Source of the DNA: Legionella anisa
GTDB lineage: Bacteria > Pseudomonadota > Gammaproteobacteria > Legionellales > Legionellaceae
Direction: 5' to 3'
Assembly (NCBI RefSeq): GCF_001467525.1
Contig: NZ_LNXS01000054.1
Location: forward strand, 1 to 64,000
DNA: 64,000 nt
Of this stretch, positions 34,701 through 41,500 are shown one piece after another. Every line of letters begins with the position of its first letter. Position 1 is the stretch's first letter. The notes beneath the pieces were generated by a model. It was not told the origin of the DNA, made no database searches, and saw nothing but the letters and a program-made list of their open reading frames with translations. Position numbers and translations under genes: made by a program.

Positions 34701-35547
34701 TGTTCTGAGTATCTCCAAAAACAGTTAGCAGTGAATCCATAGGACTCGGAATAACTTGCTGCGCAAACTGCTTGCGCTGAAATCGCTTATTCGTTAATCC
34801 TTCAACGGCTACTACTAAATGCCCCTCAGGTGTAAGTAGATGAATTCGGCATTTAATTAACGACTCATGATGCGTTGGTATGACCTCAGCTTTAACCATC
34901 AAAGTAGGCGTTGTCACTCGCCCAAATACACTCACCCGATCAATTCCTAAAGGTAAATAACTTATATCAGGGTCTGCATGTGCTACTTCATCAAAATGCA
35001 ATGCGGCTATGGCAAACGTAGCACCATCCAATAAAGCTGGGTGTAAATAAAAACGAGATAAATAAGGGTGAGCCTTGGAGTTCAGTGTCAACTCCATTGC
35101 AATCGGTGAGGCATTGATTTGTGTGGTTCCACTAACCCGCATAAATTCACCATGCTCAATAAATGAAGCACGCGCCAAACTATATAGGGTATTCATTGAA
35201 TGAATTTGTGTCTCTTCATTTTGCAGCTTAATTGATTCAGGCAAATCCGATACTTTAAACGCTATTTCTGCTTTAAAATGGACAATTTTCTTATCATGCT
35301 CTTGATGATAAATTTCTACAGTTTGGTAGTGTGAATCATAAACAACAGACAAGAGAATCGTTTCACCTTCGAGCACTTTGGCGGCATGAGGATAGGTAAC
35401 TTGTGTGAGCTCAAAACACTCAGACTCAAAACAGCGAGCAATAATATCCAAATAGGCAATACCAGGTAACACGCGCACCCCATCAATACGGTGGTCTGCA
35501 ACCAGATAATTATCTGCAGTTAATTTAATTTTAAATACGTTCGACAT
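25762..35547 (-). CDS. Trans-AT PKS protein C: DH-ACP-KR / KS-KR-ACP / KS-KR-MT-ACP
   Basis: This is a protein of about 3261 aa. Domains: DH 1-265 (VADHRIDGVRVLP, H19; LLDG, D174), completing the module begun by the last KS of protein B; ACP 275-350 (GFDSS); KR 420-750 (GGNGGLG, YAAAN); KS 833-1230 (MCSSSL); KR 1300-1630 (GGLGSIG, YAIYN); ACP 1650-1725 (GFNSL); KS 1788-2190 (DTACSSS, EAHATAT); KR 2400-2800 (GGDGQVG; the usual catalytic-loop Asn is missing in AYSATCF); C-methyltransferase 2900-3150 (LELGGGTGATT); ACP 3185-3255 (GFDSL). There is no AT and no thioesterase. The start at 35547 follows GGATGA and overlaps the previous gene by 17 bp; ATG 35586 is an alternative. It adds the last three units. 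Confidence 0.92.
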   Translation of the reverse strand: MSNVFKIKLTADNYLVADHRIDGVRVLPGIAYLDIIARCFESECFELTQVTYPHAAKVLEGETILLSVVYDSHYQTVEIYHQEHDKKIVHFKAEIAFKVSDLPESIKLQNEETQIHSMNTLYSLARASFIEHGEFMRVSGTTQINASPIAMELTLNSKAHPYLSRFYLHPALLDGATFAIAALHFDEVAHADPDISYLPLGIDRVSVFGRVTTPTLMVKAEVIPTHHESLIKCRIHLLTPEGHLVVAVEGLTNKRFQRKQFAQQVIPSPMDSLLTVFGDTQNKITALIKNNLQDAPAVLEPHVSFFDLGFDSSSLIALVDVLEKQFNLELYPTLLFEQNTLEKLSTYIDARCSSPITRNHESIHLLSTQREIGSAGQTEQISEQLENTDYALYIPTKSKINRSIDNKQVLLINDQYNYDQALEFLQGQAKADWVIYDIRYHQTELDLQAVLNHIVETFSKLVRWSQGVLPPIVMGLSPKQQSLIQSVSALFSCFAKEYPYLKCLILVSEECVKDDAGSLANRDGCVYLHQEMFFAPCYIKLDFDFTLNHSTLKKGGSYLLVGGNGGLGRLLTAYLIQTYQAQIHIIGRSDQIAPDPRVTYYQLDVSDVEAVHDFFNTHDFPIDGLFYLAGEKHDRLLMNIRPEDIEKTLRSKLDGLRVIHQALHHKSPDFYCIYSSLSADIGNLGQSIYAAANATLNTYAYEQEQLRLAGKQSSRFISISWPYWLEGGMEINPHQLQKLKEEYGTLPLETSHAFALLEQAFDAHVPHVVIANSSLLAHRIVKSHDYRFNRLPSKLAGSSGILTKQFADTVEFRNKSNTLPQSESHEVTDHDIAIIGISLQLPDAENLEELWNNLKTAKNSITKVQRNWHYIPYLWGGYLEDIASFDPFFFNISPRDAALIDPQERLFLANAWHCLEDAGYAHSKEKNIGVIAASMFHLYQNYGVEQCQQEVNLKLPQSSGASIANRVSYALNLTGPSFSLDSMCSSSLTAIDLACRYLADDEVDAMLVGGVNLCSHPYKLASLVQNKFLSATGKSAPFQEHADGYIPGEGIVVLLLKKAKKALADGDSIYALIKGLALNHGGMSSGFTVPNVQAQVKVIQQALTHAKIRPDQIDYIEAHGTGTSLGDPIELAALKEVYGNRSLKKLLYVGSIKSNLGHLESAAGMAGIVKLIVQFQAQTLAPSINALPLNSRLNIDDVPIKISTEYLPQQELHFAGLSSFGAGGSNAHLILQNFSHNLCTRPKTQYKKQKYWLSHSEEIMPHCFKLDMELCSLEPVIKADDICQLDNGSQQMYFKRATPESCLNKAAIFLDEAGNESERLIELLNKCISENPEVQFIFIHQSQNHWMELHALMMSIPKILNHYYKNILIPHVTSLSNSEVVSIVSNEAHQHDYRMIKYDRARSTFALNLINTNRQSSPLIPGTRVVVLGGLGSIGYQFCQTLIRAGISQFDIIGRSELDPKRQQMLRTLGGQVHYIQHDFSNSYEAHSSYDVIINCLGIMPGKNRSNEVAQRKRLHHHLSQFIQHNHPKKLISISSLSALAGFSRQADYAIYNASLRALNVYCKEHVCVYLPFVMTESTQSLDELNWLTWSKSNQGLEPLKADDLNVICQHLLTLSAGEYIPFQGNPKRFHHYLTQECFNVPLQKLHQKVSRNKNHSLYELIESIIGISAQQIKSEQTFYQLGFNSLTLSELTEAISKYYEMQINPNQFFEFQTIGKLDEYVAIHSSCNPTFRGLSAESNGDLGTLDPADNPVNKSWGRDVDEGRVFTTRVPDSSSLNTLDPALSNVVICGYYCSFAQCPTTEDYWHALLAGKDCTQMPLNERFNHQKNDSLKMGFIDHYADFDFAFFDLNLEQAKYMDPQQRKLLELSWHIFEHAGVSPHSVKGNRIGVFVAIQFDDYARLLDRSQLSNLYQVTGCAKTFAANRISQFFDFHGPSETIDTACSSSFSALNRAVQAIKQGECESALVLGVSLLCDVKTLELTAQLNVLSPTNGCRPFDAQADGYVKGEGLAGVWLVGEDLAVAQKLRIEANIKAIQVNHGGHSQSLTAPNPVAQKQLLSQVYQDGISVDEIDYFEAHATATRLGDPIEFSVLNELFAPRVKPLYIGSVKSNIGHTEPVAGLAGLIKGLLMLKHQMIPPQANFQEVNPYIRLAESPFHIANQAEPALLSTIAINSFGFGGSNGHCVLARNKLLPQQLPNLPYVPVKLSAKTEVALEKMAERLLDYLNPVNNNINLTQLSFTLNVGRADFACRKLFIVANINDLREQLKYGSDSILPSYNHILSGETLLELQQSPSQLKDYLNMLSHAYQAGQLIDWQRIYKGINAIPLALPVYPFAPHYCWFEEQEKLKPMASVTVSSPIRNTPSSPRRMTRGYMGDEMMTEIKPINKVIECYEPIWRKKTVGSFDLDNYQHIAIFLTRTQEQSVKNALQQTQYKGVIRFVFVDAQDSVEQGMQWLKEHSCELIYYCAGMCHEEINTASLLYSQRYGMAGFLNCVKKLEELGYSEKTLKLYLFSNNAYGLKQSTINPYAASLHGLAQSLKKEHPSWFIECIDLADNAMSPFAFTVSHQGQAYPLIMADDGVWHRQLKALNISFNLSIPRHEVIVIIGGDGQVGRYLVPKFLERQPRALIIASRSTVSRTEGILHWRRVDCTVANEVESLIDEVIQNYGSIDCIYHLGAYYAESPVTSLSYEEYVSQMSVKVLGAYHLINACRRNGVKQIVITSSVQVYTQNKNRGAYSATCFYADALINALHSEKTKVVHWGFWQQEDEAANQLMRASGISPITAEQGDYSLQLATYSPQSNLSFFNVSESVKAMMPICSDALAQEAEELLQFNQGLQELEHFCFHLMKHHLLTHGVVWSQNHLGQGVCKDYEEYYFALMNCLKDFEQKHILENKYQIKSLTELLHDHLQLIKKYPQIKPFVQLLTVCAAQFTEVVTGQKTIHQVMFPFGRDDLVRAIYQKNLLASHYNQAIAAAVKDIIATRHKRVDILELGGGTGATTEAVLTQCSDQIHYTFSDINPQFVAQAKDYFSQYAGVETCILDINKPVMSKQFDLIIASNVLHTADDIRQCLMNIIPLLHDDGVLIINEATENSLFLAFTFGLFKQWHAQKDEYRISASALLNAHTWKKLLLEMGFAVDVYAMPKEINQSIFIATLKTRFRYKEQIQETLIYQKETQLISPKIANTDNELLTLLARHVNCSTATLDLNKSLTHYGFDSLAAIHLAEQIKCELEISISPTVLLENVSLSQLINTIEKKKEEILC
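28421..28479. repeat. Palindromic insert in PKS C (post-KS/KR linker)
   Basis: Outer arms TCACCCATA / TATGGGTGA enclose a second hairpin (CATCCTGCGCGGGGATG). It is translated in frame in the linker before the last KR. It differs in sequence from the CCGCGG family. Confidence 0.6.
30266..30357. repeat. CCGCGG-family palindromic repeat in PKS C (ACP-KS linker)
   Basis: This 92-bp copy begins ACGTCCCGTCC and ends GACAAGCCGCGGAACGT. It contains GCGGGATCCAGG and its mirror GGATTCCGC, and is translated in frame between ACP7 and KS8. The longer form may be two nested copies. Confidence 0.75.
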
Positions 35548-38500
35548 CAAAAAATTCATCCATTGTTTCTGAACACTGGTCTTCATCTCGCAAAGCGACT
35601 GAATTTTGCTGCATCATACTCGAGAAAATGACATGGGCATTCGTTCCACCAAAACCAAAAGCGCTGACACCAAAATAATGGGTTTGTTGAGTCTCTAAAA
35701 ATTGAGGTTTATTCAACAAACATAAAGGTGAATTGGCAAAGTCATAACGAGGATTTGGCGTCACTTGCTCTGGTTGAGGCAACAAGCAATGATGGTAACT
35801 GCATAATGCAGTTTTTATAAATCCAGCCATTCCTGCAGCACTTAAAGTATGGCCAATATTTGCTTTCACACCGCCCACAACACATTTTTTAGTCGATGTA
35901 CCCAAAACATGAGTTAACGCTTGCAACTCCATAGGGTCACCTAATTCGGTACCGGTCGCATGCATTTCAACGTAATCTAAATGTTGTGCTGTTAAGCCCG
36001 CATTATCTAATGCTTTTTGAATCACTTTTTGCTGTGCTTTAGGATTGGGCGTAGTGTAACCCATCGTATTCCCATCATTATTGACTGCAATTCCTTCAAT
36101 AACACAATAAATCTTATTTTCATCTGCTAATGCTTGTTCCAAAGGCTTTAAAACAACAAAACCTCCTCCTTCACTTAATACAATTCCATTGGCACGGACA
36201 TCAAAAGGACGACAATTGAAATCAGATGATAAAGCTTTAGCCGCATCCATTAAAGCAAAAGGTCTTGTATTGGCCAAACCATCAATACCTCCTACCAGAG
36301 CGAGTTCAATATCTCCTGATTTCAATGCAGAAACTGCATGATTCAAAGCAACTAAAGAAGAAGAACACGCTGTATCAACAACTTCAGCGGTTCCACTTAA
36401 ATCAAAAAAATGATTGATATGAGCTGCTATAAAATTTTGTCCCTGACCAATGATAGTAAACTGATTAATCTCATGATCAGCACTAAAATCAGCGCGTGTT
36501 CCCACAAATACACCAGCGTTCATTCCTTTAATCGTTTCTTTTGTAAAACCAGCATCAACAATTGCTTGCTGGCTTAATGCCAACGCACGAGTCACTAAGG
36601 GATTAATTTGTCGTTGATGTTTTTCCGCAAACCCAAAATCAAGCGCAGTTCCCCATGCATTATCGTGAATAAATCCACCTTGAATAGAATCATACTCCTT
36701 GCGATCAACTCGCTCTTTAGGAATTGGAGTAATCGAAATGTTACCCTTCAACAAATTATTCCAAAATTCCTGCACATTATTGGCACCTGGAAATTGACAT
36801 GCCATACCAATCACTGCGATTTTTTGCGAGTTTTTTTGTTGCTTCGAAACGGTAGCTGGTTTACTCAAAGTTTCTGGTGATAATCCATTTAATTTCTGGA
36901 TATGTGACGTTAATCGATCAAGCGTATTGTGTTCAAAAATCACTTCGGCAGGAAGCATCAAACCCATTACCGCTTCGATTTTTTTTAATAATGCCATTAA
37001 CAGAACAGAATCAACTCCATATTCGGCAAAACTCTTTTCTAATTGAATCTCATCTTCAGTGATACCAACTACTTCCATGAAGATCATTTTTAAAGTGTCT
37101 AGGGTTTGCCCAATGCTTACGTCCCGCGGCTTATCTGCAGGATCCATGAATGCCCCGGATAAACCTAATGTATTACTTTGAATCGATAAATTATGATCGA
37201 ATGATCTCTTTGGAGACAGCTCATTTTTACTTGGCATAATAACTGAAGAAAGTGTATCGCTTTCTAATAAAGTTGAGAGTAAAGAAAGCGCCTCATTGGT
37301 TTTATAACTTCCCAATTGGCTTCGTTGATAACTGCTACTCGTTTCCGCATTTTTACTAAATTCACTCCAGGCAGGCCAGGCAATACTTACTACTTTTTCA
37401 GCATGCACTTGGGCAAATGCATTTAAATAATAATTACCCAAAGCATAATCAACTACACCCGTTGCAAGCTCTGGGAGGATGCTGGATACTGATGAAAAGA
37501 GGACTAATCGCTCCAAGCCAAAAGGACTAACTGCCGACCATAATGCTTCAAGCCCTGCTCTTTTCGGATGAAACATCTGGATGAAATCATTTTGGGTAAG
37601 CTCCGTAAACGGCTTGGTTTGTTTTGGTGTTACTCCTGCACAATGAAAAATCCAACCAAAATGGTCTTTTTCATTCATAACGACTCTTAAAAACGAAGCA
37701 AATAATTCCTCTTGAGCTAAATCACCAATATAGTAATAAACCGCACATCCTTGTTTTTTTAATTGATTAATTAATTGAATGGTTTTTCCTGCCTTACACG
37801 ACGAATGCAGATAATGCTCCCATAATGTTTCTTGTGGCAATGGAGTGATGCCAGTTAGAATTAACTTGCGTACACCACGAGCAACCAACCATTTTGCAAC
37901 TTCAGCACCAATACCACTAGTACCACCAGTAATTAAGTACACTTTCTCAGAATCAATTGGGATTGAAGCTGGTTTTTTATATTCTTTTGCTTGTAATACT
38001 TGAATGAATCGTTGTCCTTGAACATATCGTGCTTTGTGATAATTGAGATTTAACTGGCTTAATTCCTGTTGAATGAGCTCAGAAGTAAGAGACTGTTGAT
38101 CAATCACTAAGGAAGCAGTTTTTAAGCCTATAGTTTGTTCATTCATACACCTTAAGAAATAACTGATCACATCCAAATCAGGAGATTGCATTTCATTAAT
38201 TTGTAAAATGGCTCCTTTTTTTGCAGCAAGAGCAACCTGCTGTAAAAAGTTCAAATGCTCAACTAACTCAAGTTCATCATCACAGCAATCAAGAAGTACA
38301 AAATCATGATCCAACAATTCAATGATTTGTTTTTGCGTTACTGCGCGTCCCTCTCGAGCTAAATACCACCCGTTTTGTGATGCGTACATGATGTGGATTG
38401 CATTTTGAGGCAGAATCTTTTTTATCTTTGCCTCATTACTTTTGGTGCTTAATACAATCCAATTTCGGGATGTCTCATTATCAATGCGTCCTTCTTGCCG

Positions 38501-41500
38501 TTGCCAAACATACTCATAAAGTTTGTCTGTAGATACTTTTTTTTCAACATCATGAAAGTAGCGCCTACTTTGAAATACAGTTCGTGGTAATGGGCTAATA
38601 TGAGGCTTAATAGTACTTTCATAACTTTGTAAAATCACATGGGCATTACTCCCACCCGCACCAAAACTGGACACACCGGCATAATAACACTGGTCTTTCG
38701 GATGAAGTGACCAATTCGATGGTGTTTGGCATAAAACCAACGAGTTTGGCAATTGAATATTAGAATTCAATGTACTTGCGTGAAGACTTGCATAAAGCTT
38801 TTTTTGTTGCATCTGTGCAATCACTTTGACGATGCCAGCAAGTCCTGCGGCAGCTTCCATATGCCCATAATTTGATTTTAATGAACCAATAAAGCAAGGA
38901 GTAGTACGTTCAGAAAATACTTTGTTTAGCCCCTTAATTTCAATGGGATCCCCCAATTGTGTTCCTGTGCCGTGACACTCTAAATAACTTATATCTTCAG
39001 GTTGCAAGCAGGCTTGTGATAATGCTCTTTTAACTACTTCTGCTTGGGCATTTGCATTAGGAACCGTATATCCTGAACTGGTACCATTATGAGCGATACT
39101 GCTCCCTTTAATCACCGCATGGATACGATCACCATCGTTAATTGCTGCTTTGAGTGGTTTAATTAAAATACTGACCACCCCCTCACTAGGAACATAGCCA
39201 TCTGCCTGCTCTCCAAAACTGGCACAATGTCCTTGGAGGGATAGCATATTTCGATGCAAAAGCTCCTGGTATTTATAATCATGACTAATGAGGTTAACCC
39301 CTCCCACTAATGCCATTGATGCATCTTGGGCTTTGATGGCTTGAATGGCCAAATGTAGTGCAGTTAACGATGAAGAACACATACTGTCTAGAGTCAGACT
39401 TGGTCCTGTCAAATTAAGAACACTGGAAATGCGATTAGCAATACTCGCTGCTGTTGAGTTCGCCAATACAGTTCTTTGCTCTTTTAAACTTTTTTCAAAA
39501 CCGGTTAATTGATAAAAATTATTCATTGCACCAATGAACACACCTACAGGACGAGCTTGATTATCAATGCGAATTCCAGCATCTTCAAAGCAATGCCACG
39601 CATTTTGCAACATAAGCCGCTCTTGAGGACACATAATTAACGCATCATGTGGGGCAATATTAAAAAATAAAGCATCAAAATCATTCGCATTTTCAAGCAA
39701 TGCGCCATAACCATAACTACCCTCGTCAATTGCCTGTACGCAATTTATACCTTCTTCCAAGACTTCGATAAATGATGGGAAATCGGAGGCTTGAGGGAAA
39801 TTAACGGCTATGCCAATAATTGCTATATCAGATACAGTCGCCATCGGATGCGATGAAGTTTCATGTGTCAATTCTTTTCTATCTTGGGAAATATCTTGCA
39901 ACTGAGCAACCCGACCTACGTCCTGCGCCTTGTCCGCGGGATCCTGGAGTCTCGTGACATCAATTGATCCCGCGGATAAGCCGCGAGACGTAGCATACGG
40001 GTAAGTGCCTATAATATACTTACTGAAATGAGCAATTAATTCATCAAAAGTTGTATTCTCAAATAAAAGGGTTTTAGGTTGGCTGCCAAAATGAGCTTCG
40101 AGATCAAAAATAATATCCATAGCCAATAAAGAATCTAATCCTAGCTTACTGAACTGCCCAATTTTCTGTAGTTCATCAGAAGTCATATTCAGGCGATGGG
40201 AAAAAACAGAATAGACTAGCTCTTGAATCGATTCTGTTTCTGTAACAACTTGCTCATGCCTGTGCCCCGCAACTTGTTCGTGAGGTCTCGAGATCATTCC
40301 ATTCTCATGGGGTTCGCGGACAGGCCGCGAGATGTTGGCTGTTGGTGACACAACTTGTGCAGTGAGTTCTTCAAGAACAACACATAAAGCCCCATCTTCA
40401 TCAAAAATTTGAATATGAAAGCTGAGATGCCCCACTTTTTGCGTACACACCAAAGCATGATTTGACAGCTTTTTAAAAAGCGCTACCCTTTTAACGCTAA
40501 CAGGTAAAGAAAGGGGTTGCTGTTGATATAAAGTAAAGTAGCCAACAGTTTGTAATGCTGCATCCAAGAGATAAGGATTAAATAAAAATTCACTAAAATC
40601 TTTACTCGATTGGATGTGAGCAAAGACTCGGTCCTCAAATGCAAAAAGTTGTGTGATATTTTTTAAATCCGGTCCGTATTGAATCCCTGCCTGCTCAAAA
40701 CAGCGATAATATTCAGTACAGTCAATTGCATTGGAACTCTTTTTAAAATCCTCCAGATCAAAAGGAAGAACCCTCTTTTCATCTTTTGCAATTTCCGCAC
40801 TAAAAAAAGAACGTTCCTCATGAAGTAATTCAATGGAATTTGTAGTGTTGCTCATATGGATATGCATCCTTTGGTGAAGTGCGGGCAATGCGCTTAACCA
40901 ACGAACGTTCACGCAATGAAGCGGCAATTCATTAAAAAAATGCTGAGTTAATGCAAGACTCACAACACCAGGTAAAATCGCTTGATGATTCACTTGATGC
41001 TGACTGAAATAAGTCTTCTCTGCAGATAATGTGTATTCATTGGTTGTCTGCCAGTAACAATGAATTTTTTTAAAAGGATATACTGAAAATTCACGTTTCT
41101 TTTCGTTTGCAACTTGTTGAATCACTACATGTGCATTCGTACCAGAAAATCCAAATGAACTGACTGCGGCAAGCGATTTATTTTTAGGCCACGTGCATAA
41201 TTCTTTGACTGGATAAAATGATGTACTGGCAAAATCGATTTGTGGATTTTCACGCTCACAATGAATTGTTGCTGGAATTTTTTGGAAGTAACTGCATAAA
41301 ACACTTTTGATAAAACCACAAACTCCAGCTGCATGTACTGTATGACCAATATTAGATTTGATGCTTCCTAAACCACAGGACTTAGTGTTCGATTCTTTTT
41401 TTTGTGTCGCGAACAATCGCTGTAATGCATGTACTTCAATTGGATCACCAAGTTCTGTACCTGTTCCATGCGTTTCAATATAAGCAAGATCTTCAGTAGA

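Noticed and set aside
29010-36200. KS6 and KS8 as non-elongating because HGTGT reads HATGT/HATAT
   Set aside because: The active Cys and both catalytic His residues are kept in each; only neighbouring Gly/Thr positions vary.
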